From contig CM023456.1 of assembly GCA_013339765.2 (NCBI GenBank), positions 90,103,516-90,167,515 of the forward strand: a stretch of 64,000 bases of DNA, in the 5' to 3' direction. Source of the stretch: Haemaphysalis longicornis. Its lineage: Eukaryota > Arthropoda > Arachnida > Ixodida > Ixodidae. Positions within the stretch are counted from its first letter, which is position 1, and the number at the start of each line of letters is the position of its first letter. Under the pieces are notes generated by a model. It worked only from the letters and a program-made list of their open reading frames with translations. It did no database searches and was not told the origin of the DNA. Both the position numbers and the translations under genes were made by a program. Shown piece by piece: positions 41,661-55,601 of this stretch.

Positions 41661-44600
41661 AGTATTCGAGACTTTCAAGAAGCGTTCCTTTGCTGCACAA
41701 TACGATTTCTTTTGTTTTGCTTGTTGTAACAGCTTCGGTTTAAACTTCCGCTGTTTGAAGAGCATATGTGATACTGTAGAACATCATATATTGTCAGAGT
41801 AGAGGGAACAGCTCGGTTTATTGGACATCCTGCGCACAGAGAACAGCAGCAACTGCCACAGAACAACTTCTTCTTTACATTTCAGTCCGTGCCACTTAAT
41901 TATAAGCGGGATTTATAATTGCTGGCGCATACCCGTGAGGGGTAACTCGTCTTTGTAGTGTGGCAATATATTCTTGCATTCATTTAACGATATCGGATAG
42001 CGTTGGTCGGGCAAATTTTTTGGGGACATTATCTCTGTAATACACAGCCGTTCATTTTTACCGGGCCTGATGTAAACGGCCATTCTGTTTACCTTCCAAA
42101 TATAATTACCCGGACCAAAGATCACACCGGTGTATACACTATAGTAAGTTGTTGCAGTATTCGCAAAGGCACCATGGCAATAAAAATATATATACCACTG
42201 CTGAAATACTTTTGAAACACACCCACGCGTTCTTGTCAATAGAAGACGCGTCAAACGTAGCGGCAACTGACGTATAGTTGAGGCACGGCAGTCCTGTTGC
42301 GACGTATTTCATCAGCAGATACCGCGAAGCATTTCAGGCGGCTTGTTTCGCGGTAGTTCGACGGTAGATAGCTAAACAACAGGTTCATGGGAATGCGTGT
42401 TCCTTCGCAATAATTACGTGAAGAACAAAGGCACACGGCACGATGCCCGCCAAATTTTCCGCACCACCCCCATGTGGATGCCGGGGAAAAGAAACGTGCC
42501 TCGGTTTTCACTTTATGAGCGGCAATCACGCGATGACGCGCGCGGATGCGCAGTGCCTACTACTAGCTTCAAGGAAAGGAGGCATTCCCCCATTCGACCT
42601 GTTGTCAGCTTTTTCTTCGATTCACTAGGTCGTTGGAACGCTGCGCCAGTGATAGTTATTGTTTTCTTGTTCATGTCGTTGGTGGTTAGGTGATGTCTCC
42701 TAGCGACTGAACGTTTCGTCATCATACGTGAAGGCCTTGTTTGTCTTGGTAAAGTGTTAAGTTCTGTGCCGGCACAAGCGAGAAAAAAAGCAAAAGAGAT
42801 CGGTTGCCTGAGGCGTTCTGCCAGAATGCTTCCCCACACCATAAAAGGGCGTTAACCCTGGTTAAACGCTCAGACGAAAGGTGTTCGAAGCACCACAAAC
42901 ACCACACTAATGGGGCCGGCTGTTGTTGCTTGCCTCCGGCCGGGCTAAACGCGGTGCTTAACTCTGGGGCCAACGATGGATTCAAAACGTGATAAACAAA
43001 GAAATAAAGTGGTGGTTTGTACCCTACACTTGCTTCTATTCAAAACATTTGTGACGTTCATTAGAGAAATGATATTTCCGCCTCGTTCTACGCCTAAGGT
43101 TGCCCTGTTTCTAAAACAACATACATTTCCTCTTTGTGAAAGGAGAGAGAGAGAGAGAGAGATAACGTTTGTGGGTCAAAAAATCCACTTCGCCTTCTGG
43201 CCTCAAAACAAAACGTGATTCTTATTCTTTCACTAATAATTGGAACAATAAATATTAGAATTGGTTGTTTAATGAACATCTAAGGAACAAAAGATATTCG
43301 TTTTGGATAGCAGCCAAAATACTGCATACTGACAAGAATATCCCATCGGCCACTTCAACAAACGCCAACCACGCCCTATTACAACGGCGATGGGGCAGAT
43401 ATTGTAACGTGACCAAAGATGGCGCGGGTTTCTTCAAGCAACAAAATGTTTATTAGAGAAAACTTGTGCTCACCTAAGAGCTCAGACAATGCAGAAGAGG
43501 TGAAGTGGTAGCCATCAAAAGGACGTGCTCAGAGAACTGTAGGCGGATCGAATACAGCAATGCTCTCCTTGCGAGCATCTTTCTTTCGGAGTTAATACTT
43601 CGAGAATCATCGAAGTATATCTATAACGTCGTTGATGAAAGACGAACATTCTGTTCGAGTGACGACAGGGTGATGAGCTCTACCTATCAAATGAAATAGC
43701 CTGCGCGGCAAACAAAAGAAACACATGGAAACGCGCGCTTTACTTCTTAGGTAAGACAGCTGGTCCTAGGCAGACGCTTGCGACAATACAAAACTAAACA
43801 AAAAAGAAAGGATGGTTTCCGTCAATATAGACGACAGCGAGTTTCTTACTGACGTTATGGAAACCCGTCACGGTCATGATAATGCTTCGCGAACTGCTAA
43901 CGTAGATTTTGGGTGTTCGTCACCTTCGTTACTGCAGTCACAATTATTTACTTGTCGACGATAACTACAATGGCGATAGCTAGCGATGACTGCATCCAAA
44001 AATTTCGATCAAAGATGTGTGCATAATAATGTGTAAAATACTGTTTTATGAAAGATAATACCACTGCCAGTGTTCCGCTTCTATAAAGCTTTATGCAACT
44101 TCCGAAACGCATTTCGAAGCTTAATTGCTTAGCTTGAAAACCAAGCCCGATAGATTACTTCTTAAGCCGATATCCACTATCTCACCCGGTTTTTAGATGC
44201 CGGTATCATGGGGCTCAGCTCTTACGTCCCATTCTCAACCACTAAAACTGACAGTTGAACAACCTATGCACCTCATAGAGTTGCAACGCCAACGCTGACA
44301 CTCTCTACAAATTTTCATTAAAAGGGGTCTTGCATGCGCACTGTAATCCTGTGAACATTCCCTTCCCACCGACGAATTATTGGCGGCCGCATACTTCCTC
44401 AAGACCACACATCAAGCTCGCAACACCTAAGGCTCCCTAAGGTTTTTTAAGAGAACGCAAACCAAGACGGATACGATCGGGCTGGGGGCGGGAAGGTTGT
44501 TGACCCGTTCTGGTCCCCAACCCCGATCGTAACCGTCCGATGGGAACTCCATGCTTTCTCTAAATAAAATTTTTGCGCCTCCTGCACCTGCGCTGAACTA

Positions 44601-45377
44601 TTAGGCGTTTTGGCTATAAACGAAGAGCGCAACCGGGTCTATCGTTCACGTCAACTTCAGTGTTGGGTGGTGCTTCAGTGCATGGAACTGCACGAATTCC
44701 GAGGATTTACATGAACGCGCAGTTCCGAAGGCGACGTACGCATAACTACGCAACGGTATCCGGCACCAAACTAGAAATATAGCTTGGAAATTGGGCGATT
44801 AGGATTCAGATAATTCAAGGCGAGCTGGTTGCCTGGAAGTAGTGCTTCCACATCAGAAATGTTTAAAACCTTAACGACATAGCGTAGTCAAAAACATTAC
44901 GTGTCTTGGTGCCATTATTTATATAATGAACTAACCGGTAAAAAAATCAATAAAAGGCTATTGTTTACTTGATTCTGGTATACAGGCAATTTCTCTAACG
45001 ACCCTACCGTCACAATGGTAGTTGTTGACGAACTTGACAGAGCATGACAAGTTAGTTGGTGACATAAGAAGAGTTAGCCATTCTGCTGCACCGCTTGGAG
45101 GCAGAAGACGCACTTTTGCTACAATCAGGCCCAGTCCACCAAGAGAGTGGGACAGACCTTCACTTGGCCGACGACGCCATCTCATATTAAAAGTATGGCG
45201 CCCACATGAACCTTGGGGGAAAAGAAAGCCAGCAGAAGTTGCCTAAATAATGCCCAGCGTTCGATAGCAACAGCGAGGTTTTTTCCTAATGTTTTAAGAT
45301 TTGCGTTTGTTTGAGAAAGCTGAGCTGGAAGTTCGCGCTCGCAAACAGCATCTGAACGCTATTTTTTTCAAGTTCGG
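41661..45377. other. Long unassigned stretch
   Basis: No recognised element. A 117-codon minus-strand frame (41913-42266) and a 109-codon minus-strand frame (42513-42842) have protein-like composition but no nameable domain or convincing splice sites. One GA microsatellite. Confidence 0.35.
43143..43162. repeat. (GA)10 microsatellite
   Basis: Pure GA dinucleotide repeat. Confidence 0.9.
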
Positions 45378-45705
45378 GGGGTTTAACATGCGAAGCTACA
45401 CGTGGGCGATCAGGTGCACCGCAGTGCAAGGCTACGGAATTATTTAAACCACCTGGGAACCTTCAACGAGAGCCTCATCCGTGACCCAATCATTTGAGTT
45501 TTACGGAAGCCAGGGTATCCTGGAACAGGGATGCCTTCAATAGTGCTGGGAGCTGTGGCAGTAGCACCTGATGCTTCCTTATTAAAACCTGTTCACTCAC
45601 TCATACACCTCATGAGAAAACCGGCTGCCACGGCCAGAATCGAACCCATGTACTTTGCAGGGCAGCACGGCGCCTTAGCCACTGAGCCACCACGATGGCA
45701 TGTCT
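45378..45705 (-). repeat. Ruka-like SINE, interrupted
   Basis: On the minus strand the head is at 45705-45625: GCCATCGTGGTGGCTCAGTG, with B box GGGTTCGATTCTGGCC. The distal body is at about 45475-45378 (TAAACCACCTGG and GATCAGGTGCACCGCAGTGC on the plus strand). The intervening ~150 bp does not match the SINE body and may be a secondary insertion. Confidence 0.6.
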
Positions 45706-45892
45706 CTGTGCTTAGTCCTTCACTTTACGAAGCACAGCAGTGTTCTTTGAAATAGGAGAACTTATTGAACCGGTTGTAACTAATCATTCTAAAAGAGCGC
45801 CAAAAAGAGACGAGTTTAATATAAAAAGCTCAGTGGAGGCCTAAGCACTTGTGATAGGTTGAGATTCCGAAAGCTTTAGTGTTCATATGAAC

Positions 45893-46110
45893 TTATGATT
45901 GATTGATTGATTGATCGTGGGGTTTAACGCTCCGACGCTACACTGCGATGAGGTGCGCCGTAGTGGAGGGCTTATGATTGATTTTGACCACCTGGGCATC
46001 TTAAACGTGCGTTGAAATCTTGAACACATGGTTGTTTTTGCTTTTCGGCTCCACCAGGAAAGTGGCCGCGCGCGTCCTCGTGCTCAGCAGCACAACACCA
46101 ATAGTCCACT
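45893..46110 (-). repeat. Ruka-like SINE with (GATT)n tail
   Basis: Plus-strand spelling starts with a GATTGATTGATTGATTGATC tail, then CGTGGGGTTTAACGCTCCGA, GATGAGGTGCGCCGTAGTGG, TTTTGACCACCTGGG and GGCCGCGCGCGTCCTCGTGC. It is the reverse complement of the body and head order in the copy at 3677. The B-box region is damaged. About 190 bp from the previous copy, same orientation. Confidence 0.75.
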
Positions 46111-49100
46111 GAACCTATCCGGGGCGTGGTCATAATGACTGCTAGCTGCCACTTTGCTTTCGCCCGGTGGTATCGATAGAAATCGTCATCTTGCCCCTTG
46201 AACTTCTTTCGAATATCTTTCGAATGCCTCAGTTGGAATGTTTAAGAATGTCTTCGCTCTCTTTCCCGGGATTTCCGCAGCTGCTCATCTTTGCCGCCGT
46301 TCGGTGGAAAAATATAGGACGGACGTGAATTTCGCTGTCTCTTCGTTGGTTTGCTTCATCTCAACTCTTACTTTGCTGCTCTGTACGTGCCCGGACAGCT
46401 ACCTTTCCGCGCTTTCGCGAATAATCTCGCACTGTTGAACACCTGCCAGGAATGTAGTTGTTTCACACCTTCCGGAGCCGAATAGTGCGCCTATGCAACG
46501 ACCGTGTCGCTGATCCCCGATAAACAGAACAGTCCACACCGCCCGGTGGTGAGGGTCCCAGCAGACGTGGAGGTTGTGGCCATGTGGTCGGCTACAGCAC
46601 CGCCACTCAGCCGCCGGTACTATCTGGTTTCGGTGGAGCGCGTTCATTACAACATACCGGACGGATGGGTAATTGTACCATAAACAAAACACGAGAGCCT
46701 CTCGGGCGCTGCCGCTTGCACCAGCGGCCCAAGCGAATGCCTGGGTGATATGACCCGTGGCAAAGCACTTCGTATCTTCCTCTGGTGCTCCTCGGATTAG
46801 TCTGTTTTGCGCTTACATCTTTGGGCAGTCTTTACTTCGTGTTTAAGTTGCAAAGCCATGGCTGTTTTTGTGGTTATTTCTGCCCATCGGCTATTTTGTT
46901 TTCCCGCTTCATTGCCGAGGAAGCCTCGACGTCAACTGAGCAGTATCACATACGATAAAGTTTGGGAAGGAAACGTACGGTCATGACAAGAAAATTCTTT
47001 CGCTGGGATACCATTTAGTTTGTAGCTTCTATTCAAATATAAGAACATATGAGCAGCAGAATTTGTAAGGGTGCGACAGGGCACAGAAACTAGCAGAAAA
47101 GGTGGCAAATGTGCAGTCTAACGGATTCTAGCATTATAGCGGAATTGTAAAACATCAAGAAGGGAAGAAAGTTGTTGATGTGACTTAATGTCTCGGACCG
47201 CACTGTGGATATATGTCCACTCGTATTCCACCCCAAATTTTGCCTCGTCATCCACTGAGCTCCTCATCAGTCGCATGTCTCATTTGACGTTTTCATGCTT
47301 ATTTTAAGCTTTCTACTTCAGGGAAGCACGTGAACGAAAGTTTCAGGCCAATCGCTCAAAGGCATAGGTTGCAATCACTTAAGCAGCGGCAATCAAGACA
47401 TTCTTTTTTGGCACAAAAGTTGGTGACTTTCTGCTTTAAGGGACCAGACTGCCGACCCGTTATTCAAAAAACGCTCGAGCACTTTGATATGCAAACGAAG
47501 GTGAAGAGCGCGTATTAGCGTAGGAAAGCGGGCGCAGCACAAACTAACAAATTAACGTTTGGAATTTTAAAACATGCCCACAACACACGTACATTAGCCT
47601 GTGTTTGGGCTGGGAAATATGCTAACGTACAAAAGCACTTCAAGCGCAGGTTAACAGCTGCGGCCCATTAGGACTGGCTGGAACAGCGGGTGCTGGGAGC
47701 GTTATGTAATCCACTTAACCGGGACAAAGCAGGTTATATTCATTATGTCCGCGCAATGCACTACATCAAACAGGTGCTAAGCCGATTAGGTACATTATGT
47801 CCAATGGGCGTTCCCTTTATGGGTGGAAAACAGTAATGAGCAATAGAGAACTGGGGTCCGTCCAATGCGCAACAGACGAAGTAACTTCTAGGTGGTAGAG
47901 CATGAAGAGCTGCTATAAATTTCTTATTCAATCTCTACAAAGCTCTCCTTTAGGTTTTCCCTGCGATTACAAAGCTTTGGGCGTGTTGTTCTCCTCAGGT
48001 GCGCATACGTGGTCCTAACTGATATTTTGCTATTCTAGACAAATTATCCGCCCCCTATGAAATAAACTTCGCCGCGCAGCCATTTCATTAAAGCGGAAAA
48101 TTAATTTTATTGCACACTGTAAACTACGTTATTATACGCTGCGTTTTTGCCACGGCGTGGAGAGTGTAGTTTGCAAGTTAATGGCAGATTTACACTTTTT
48201 CAAATTATGGTTGCTCCAGAACTTTGCATATACAAGAATGAGGCCAACTAGAGGCCGGAATTTCACCACGGTCAGCATTATTTGGCACTCTAAAACGCAC
48301 AGAAAACTAGGAAACGCAAGAATATCGTCAGGAGAGCAGTAATAAAGCTGCGATATATTTATTTCCCCATTTCTTAGGGTGGGGAGGCATTATTATTCTA
48401 AACGTGGTATATATACGCGATATTTTGTCTATCTTTTTCGTGCAATAATTTGGCTCTCATAGTTTATGTGGTCGCGTGCACCATTACGGGCGATGATGCG
48501 CGGAAGAAAGAAGTTCCCCGTTTTGAAGACTGGTACAAATAGCTAGCTTTCCGGGTGAATCTATGGCCTGTCCTTTTTTTCTAGAAAAGCTGTCACGTAG
48601 TGCCGTTTCTGCAGGGAGGAAAGAATATGAAGCACTTCGGTGGAAACTGCTGGGAATTTTTGCGACGCCTTGCCGTACCTGCATGGAGTTCTGGCAAAAA
48701 GCAACGTAATGAAACGTTCATGGCGTTTGTTGCTTTCCCAGATTTTTTGTTGTTTTCTGTCCTCTCCCAATGACCAACATTTAGAAAAACGGGTTAAAAG
48801 TGTCAACTCACACAATGAAATGACATAGAGTACTCAAGCATCCGCGGAACAAGACTACCGCTGAACGCATGGAAAAGAAACGCTCTAGAAGAAATAACAT
48901 GCATTTCAGTAAAACCACACCGGACATACGACAAAAAGGTCGCTTCCGGGCACTTTCACCAATTACATTGCCAGAGAGAATGATGTAACGTACTGTACTG
49001 CATGTTAGAATGAACCCCATCTGCCGTATAGATGCGCCGTTACCAAATTTTTTTGGAGATGCCGTAATGGAGATGTAAGCGCATAAATTTTGCAGCTTTG

Positions 49101-52100
49101 AGACGCAGTAAAATAAGGGGGGCAGTAGAAATAGATGAAGGGTGGACAAATTACAGCTGCGCAATTCCGTAGGATACGTGAAACGTCTGAAATAGAGGCC
49201 AGGTGTCATAGGTACTGTAATTGAGGCTGTAATGAAAGCCCATTTGGTATTTTCCTAGCTGTTTGACAGAGGTGTTGACGTTTTCCGCATAACTGCAATT
49301 ACCTGTTTTTCTCCCATTGCTCCATAGTAATCAATCGGTCAAATAAACGTGGCTGGCTGTGGGAAAAACAAAAATGTTGGGCAACTTGGTGCATTATGAT
49401 CGTAAACATTTAGCGCGAATTAAACAACGACACAAGAAAGAACAACGTGGCAAGTGCCCACTTGCAACTAATATTTATTTGATTCTTTTCTTTCGCTTGT
49501 TGTACCTTTTGATGTCTAGCTTTCAAGCGTCATTTGTGTTCGTTCTTAACAAATAAACGCATGCACTGCAAGGAAAGACCTGTAACAGCTTTCGAAAATG
49601 TTTTTTATTAAGGTCAACTTCAGTGCGTCTCTATCACGGACAAGCGAATTATGCACTCAACAAACTGCGTGCAGAGAATCCTACTAATCGGTGCGTACAC
49701 AACAGCGCACACGGTGCCACCGCTACCACCAACTCTATACAAAGAAAAGCAACCCATATTTTACGAGCAGCTGCAAGTGTAATCACTGGATGATCAAGAG
49801 TTTCATGGGTAGAAGCCGGCTGGAGAAAACAAATACGGAGAGCCACTTGCAACTACAACCCGTACCTATGAGCACACCCGAAAGAGATGAATGAGCACCC
49901 TCAGAAATTTTTACTTGAAATAGGCGAAATGGAAATGGTGTTTCATCGCTAAAGTTAGATCCTACATTGGTGTTGCGCAAGGAAGCACGAAAGTTTGCAG
50001 TCTCAACGGCTTTGACTTTGATGTCTGAAAGAGGCGCCAATAGATGTGAGATGAATTACAGCAGGGTTTATTAAGCCTCTAAGAGTGCCTTTAACCGACT
50101 GTCATTTGAAGCCCATTGCGAAGGCCCCGTAAGCAGAAGGTTAAGGATGTTGAACACGTGAAGCATAGAAAAGGTTGAAGAACTCGAGTCCTTTCGTATC
50201 GAAGGTGGTCGTTGAAAACTAGTACGATCGATCCATTTGATGGAGGTTTACAACGCACAACAAATAAAGAGTTGTGTGGTGAAGAATCCTGAAACAAAAG
50301 TTGATACTCATGCTGTGCAAGGGGGAATAAAGCCCGATGGTATTTATGGAAGCTAAAACATACAGGTTGCGACTGGAAGAAAGTATTGGCACGCTCTACA
50401 TTTTGTTCAATTTGTTCCGGTCGTTTTCACAACTGTAAGGAGTAGAAAAATATTCAAAGCTCAATTTTCTGTTCAAAAACACATTTTTACAGTGTTCAGT
50501 TTCACTGGCACTCCCCCTTTTTTACACTTCTATCTTTCTCAGACCGTATTTCATAGCAATAGCTGCGTATTTACATTAGCCATTCCTGTTTATCTGTACA
50601 CTTTTACCTTTTACGATGACGTTAGGACGCTAACACGTCGGCTCAACTCCGGCAAAGAAGCTTTTTTCGAGTCCTTTTGTTTGCCAAGGCGAGAGGAGGA
50701 CTTCATTTAATTTCAAACTTGTCTGCGTGGTTATAGCGGTTACCTTTAAGCGGTTTATACCTCTAATTGCGGTGCACCTCGAGCAAACCGTGTGAACAAC
50801 AAAGGATAACAAAGAATAACGAAAGATTATTACGTCTTCTCTTTTGTCATACTCCTCTATGGCCTAAGCGTTGTTATTTTTACAGTCGGTTCCAAATTTG
50901 CCTCACAGGGAAATTTCTCGTTCGGACCGGACCGTACCCCTGAGATAAGAGAGCATGTCGTTTGGGTGCAGCACCTTCGTTGCAGTTTATGCGTGCCACA
51001 CGGTTAACGAGCAAATGGGGTAGGAATTAGCATACCATTATCGCGAAATGCGGGGAAAAGGAACGGACATTTTCGTGCTTCCAAAGCTGCAGCAGCAGCA
51101 GCGGCAGCCTAAGTCGCGATGGCTCTAAAACACGCGGATCTCTTTCTGCGACCTTGTGGTTATTAAACCCGAAGAGATAAGCGACAGCGGTAGGGTCATT
51201 TCCGGAACATGTGTGGCCATTTTGCAGGAAGTAAGTAGCTGCTGCGAAGGACCCCGAGAAGATGGTTTGCCTATTTAACGTGTGTCACCCTATCATCTAA
51301 AAAAAGAAACGACATCAAGGTATCGTCTGATTTAAAAAGAGGAAACTTTTAAGCGCTTTTTTGAAGCAGCTGTTCTCCACCGGTCATTACATGACCGTCA
51401 TTCCTTCTTGGACCGGACGTAAACTCAGGGATTGAAGGAAAACCTATTTGGGTATATAGTCCTGTGTTCGTTCGGGTTTTCTTTTTTTTTTCGGCTTCCT
51501 TCTGCTGCGTGCGCTGTGTTGACATTTTGGCATTGAGGCATTAATTTTATTAAAAGATTTACTTCAGATTAAGTGGGGTGACTTCCCTTTTAAAGCGTTA
51601 CTTTTTTCCCAGCGCCGAACTGAGAAATAAACCCGCTGTAGTTCAGGTTCGGGCGACTTTATTTCGTTGCGGTGCTGCTTCAGTTTTACTACCACAGTTT
51701 CTGAACCGCTTGGCTAACTGAGTCACTGGGGCGAATTAATAATCCACTGCGAAAACAAGTTCCAGTTTAAAGCTACAATTGAGATGAAATAAACTTTGAT
51801 TCATGAAACAAACCGTTTTGTCCAAAATAAAATTGATAATTTGCAGTACTGTTCATACAACAAGGATCAATGTTTGAAAAAAAAAACAGATCAAGTAATG
51901 GTCACGTGTGGCGTACTTTGGTGTCCTTCCTGTGTATTGCCGCAAGTACTGGTTTGCACGCCTGGAGGTCGCTGACAAAAGCCAACGCCAAGAAACATAA
52001 CCGGGCGATGTAGTGGCGCTCTTTCTTCCGTTTCGTGGTACAGTTTCAATGCTAGGAAGTAGCAAATGGCCACTACATACACCTAAGCCGCTTCAATCCC

Positions 52101-53374
52101 TCCCTTCATGAAGCACGAGAAACTAAATACCACCTGCGTACAAAAAAAAGACCGTACCCAAAATTCGCACAAGCTATGGAACACAAGGTGTGTAGTTTCA
52201 GGTGCCCGCGGTTCTCACCCTGCTTTCGCTTGATTGTTGATATAAGACATCTCAAAGAAATTTCTCAAGATATGCTAAGAAACACTTGATCGAATGCAAT
52301 CCAGAACTTCTCTGAGGCCTCTGTGTATTCATGTGTTTTTCAGTGCGTTTTCCCAGGAGATATGTTATGCTCATTATTTATACCTTTACGCATGCATAGG
52401 GCTACACTCCTACATTCTCAAACCTTCATCTGTGCGTTGCAGTGTTTGTTACTTGGTGGCTTTCCGGCTGTCCTTGTTAAGTCAGCCGGCCTTGTTGTTA
52501 AGACAGCCGCCCACTTGTTAAGTGGCCGGCTGTCCTTCAGCTGTACCACTGCTGCGCGGTAAGTCGTTGCAGGTAAGGACAGTCCTCGGGTATCACAGCC
52601 CAATCGTAGGCGTCTCGCCAACGCCTACAAGCTCCCGTGGATCGCTTTTATTAGTGTTTCGATTTGGAGGGCGCACGATTCTGCCACTGTGCTTCATTGA
52701 CCCGACAGCACAAAGGTGGATAATGATGACGCCACTGAAAGCGCTGTATGATGCTGTGCAATGAACAGCAGGACATCTTTTTTTGCTCTGATGCAACTCG
52801 TAGTGATGGAGTTGCTTTTTATTAGCACGGCAAGCTTTGGGTAAAAATGCGCCATACACGGGATGCAGATTGTGTCATTGGTTATGATTTGACACCGCCT
52901 TCTGATGTGCTGTAACTCCCGGTCTGGTCATAGCAGTGGTGGCAACATTGATGAGTGCGAGTACGGCTCAAGCTAAACGCAATACGTTAGAGCTACAAGT
53001 TCCTGCTGCCAGCAAAGCACGGTGAATGACTCCAACTTTAGGGTGATTTGAGCAAAAAATGTTAGCTGCGGTGTGGCCCTGCCCAGTCTGAGACGCCATG
53101 TTTTCATTGGGTGGGGCCACAATGTAGAGGCCAAACCTCCTAGTCACATCGTATGCTTTACATCACTATCCGCCAAGAGCTTATTGCTGGCTGCAGGTCA
53201 ACCGAGTGTGCTGTGGTGAATTTCAGCCACAGGAATAATTTCGAGCTACGTTTGCGAGCTATAGATAACCAACCCCAGCTACGACAGTAAAAAGCAGAGG
53301 AAGTCTAGGACTTTTCATTTTGGGCTTCAGTTCAGCTTTGCTGGTCGTTGTTAACTTTTCACAGCAGTAGTTTT
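46111..53374. other. Long unassigned stretch
   Basis: No transposon protein motif or RNA gene recognised in 7.3 kb. The longest frames are a 133-codon minus-strand frame (48808-49209) and a 97-codon minus-strand frame (46399-46692), neither recognised. A short CAG-rich tract lies at about 51088-51107, and TTGTTAAG recurs three times with GGC(T)GTC-type words at 52464-52530. Confidence 0.35.
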
Positions 53375-53615
53375 TCGATGATTGATTGATTGATGATTAA
53401 TTTATTTATTTTAGGGTCTCGGGAAAACGCAAGGCGTAAGGCGCACCGTAGTCCTCCGGTATAATTTTGACCACTGATCTTTAACGTGCGAAATCTCACA
53501 CATGGGCGTTTTTGCTTTTCACCTCCATCAGAAATGCGGCCGCCGCGGCTGCGAATCGAACCCGCGTCCTCGTGCTCAGCAGCGCACCGCCATACCCACT
53601 GAGCCACAGTAGTTT
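53375..53615 (-). repeat. Ruka-like SINE, essentially complete
   Basis: Plus-strand spelling: tail GATTGATTGATTGATGATTA, body AGGCGCACCGTAGTCCTCCG, TTTTGACCACTGATCTTTAA and CACATGGGCGTTTTTGC, then head GCGGCCGCCGCGGCTGCGAA, TCGAACCCGCGTCCTCGTGC and CCCACTGAGCCACAG. The minus strand therefore begins CTGTGGCTCAGTGGGT (A box) and carries GCGGGTTCGATTCGC (B box). Best-preserved SINE in the window. Confidence 0.8.
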
Positions 53616-55055
53616 TTCAGTATGTTAACGGAAATTCCCACCCCAAGTAACTCACAGTTTTGTAAATGCTCACGTGGAATTGCTTTTTTCGACTGCCTTT
53701 GAATTGTTAATAGTTTATTGTGAAACTGACTCTACACGAAGAATAAATAAACGAACTTTGATATGCTAACTGCGCTTGCGACCATAAGCTATTTGCTGAA
53801 TATATTCGGCATTTGATTTCTGTTCTGTATTCCCGTAATTTTACTGCCGTGAAAACGTTTTGCAAGCCTTGCCGAATTTGATATATTATATGCGATAATA
53901 ATCACCTCCGAGTTTTCATAATCCCATGTCCGCGAAAGATACTAAAAACTGGTATCAATCAAAGGATCAAAACTACGTTCGGTCACTGTTTTGTGTTGAT
54001 GTCGAAAACTGTACCTATTCTTCTAAGGGAAGAACACAAGAAGGACCATCACTGGTGTACTGAGAGAACGACACGACGTTGAGCAAAGGTAAACTTCCCT
54101 TAATGTTTCCTCCGGCCTCAGTGCGCTCACATAACATTCATAAACCTAAATCCGCTGGTGAGCAGGATATTTTACATCGTCGTGCACAGCGTTAAGTGCC
54201 CGATCGAGCAAACGCCAAGGTGAACTCTTGCAGATTACACTACGCCAACTCTGTAGAGCCCAGATTACACTAGTGTAGAGCCCGGGAGGAGTGGGTTTGC
54301 TACCATAACAAGAAGGCACATGGGAGGAGTGGGATTCAGGGGATAACAAAGAAGGCATATACGAAAAAGAGAAGGGAGTTGCAGAATTGTGCGCACTTAT
54401 AGAGTGCACCAGTGATTCTGGCCCTAGAGACAACATGTTCGCGTGTAGCGATGAGGAAACAGAAAAAGGCACTTGTCGCTTTTGGCGACCATGATGGCGG
54501 GGACTGGTGCCCTCTTTATGGGGGCAAGCGGAGGCAATGGCCAAGGGGATGCTCAACTGTTTCTTCTACACCGCCGGCGTCGACACGGGCACTTTTGCCT
54601 ATTTAAGGATATTTTGCTAGAATATTTGAGAAGCACAAACCTGCCAAATATAACAATTTTGTTATTGTGACCCGTTCCATGTATCGCGCCCATCGAGAGG
54701 TTCTACAACCACCTTAGGCTTTCATGAAGAGGTTTCGGACTGAATGCAAAGAAACAGTGTATAACGGGGTAGCACATTTACGAACCTATTTTATTGTACA
54801 AGCCAGTAAAAGCCGAGTTGGCAAGCCTCGCACATTTCTCGTGTGTTATCATAGATGTTCTTCTGTCACCGCAATAAAAAACCGGTGACAAAAATGGGCA
54901 GAATTTATTTCGCAAAGCGTGCTTTAAAGGCGAAACTTTCCATGCTTCACAAATCTGGTTTGTTGGCGACTAAACACAACGAAGGAAAGCCAAAGTTACA
55001 TCACAAATTTCCCAAAACAGTGATGACGATAGGCTAAGACAAATTAAGTGGCTCA
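53616..55055. other. Unassigned sequence with 136-codon minus-strand ORF
   Basis: The frame 54146-54556 (Ser/His/Pro-rich) is not recognised. A short duplication of AGATTACACTA and of GGGAGGAGTGGG lies inside it (about 54233-54333). Otherwise nothing seen. Confidence 0.3.
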
Positions 55056-55145
55056 AGAAAAAAAAACGCGTCCAGTTGTTGGAATCGAACCTTGGTACCG
55101 ACGACGTCTATACTATTACGCCATTCTGATACAGTTGTAACAACT
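55056..55145 (-). repeat. Degenerate tRNA-like SINE head
   Basis: The minus strand reads TGTATCAGAATGGCGTAATA (A-box/D-arm-like), then ACCAAGGTTCGATTCCAAC (B box) and, about 15 bp later, a run of T that would stop Pol III. T-stem and acceptor pairing are poor. Non-functional. Confidence 0.4.
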
Positions 55146-55343
55146 TTGTGTTTAAAACATCGTTCACTCAACAAAGGGGCTTTCTTTTTTTTTTGTTTGG
55201 GGGCACAGCTGGAATTGTCTTTGTATAAGATTTACATCAGCAGCCAAAGACAGGTAACCGAAGGAAAGAGAAGAGAAACAACCCGGGTATTAGCGACAGT
55301 TACTGGGTCAAACCTGCAAAAATAATTAGTCTTTTCCAACCCT

Positions 55344-55601
55344 TTATTTTTCCAGCCCACCCATTGTTGACAGCATGAATCGCGTCTTTTTTGCCAACTG
55401 GCCGTCATGCTCTACACCGTAACAAGGCGTGCAGTTCACCGGCTTACCGTGGGGACGTTCTCTTTTGGCTTCCTCGTCTTTCATAATCGGATTACGCTGC
55501 TGATCTTTCAAAAGCTTCCAGTGCGGTGCTGTAGCCTCAAATTCCTTTTGCGTTATTACGGTCTGAAGAGCACTTTTATTTTGTGGTATTATTTTGCTCA
55601 A
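55344..55601 (-). other. Exon-like minus-strand ORF, unrecognised
   Basis: 85-codon frame, Lys/Glu/Arg-rich and hydrophilic (EATAPHWKLLKDQQRNPI, then MKDEEAKRERPHGKP). Candidate splice signals within it are an AG after CTCTTC and a GTAAGC donor after CCCCACG. The stop codon overlaps an AATAAA. No domain recognised and the polypyrimidine tract is weak, so this may be chance. Confidence 0.2.
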
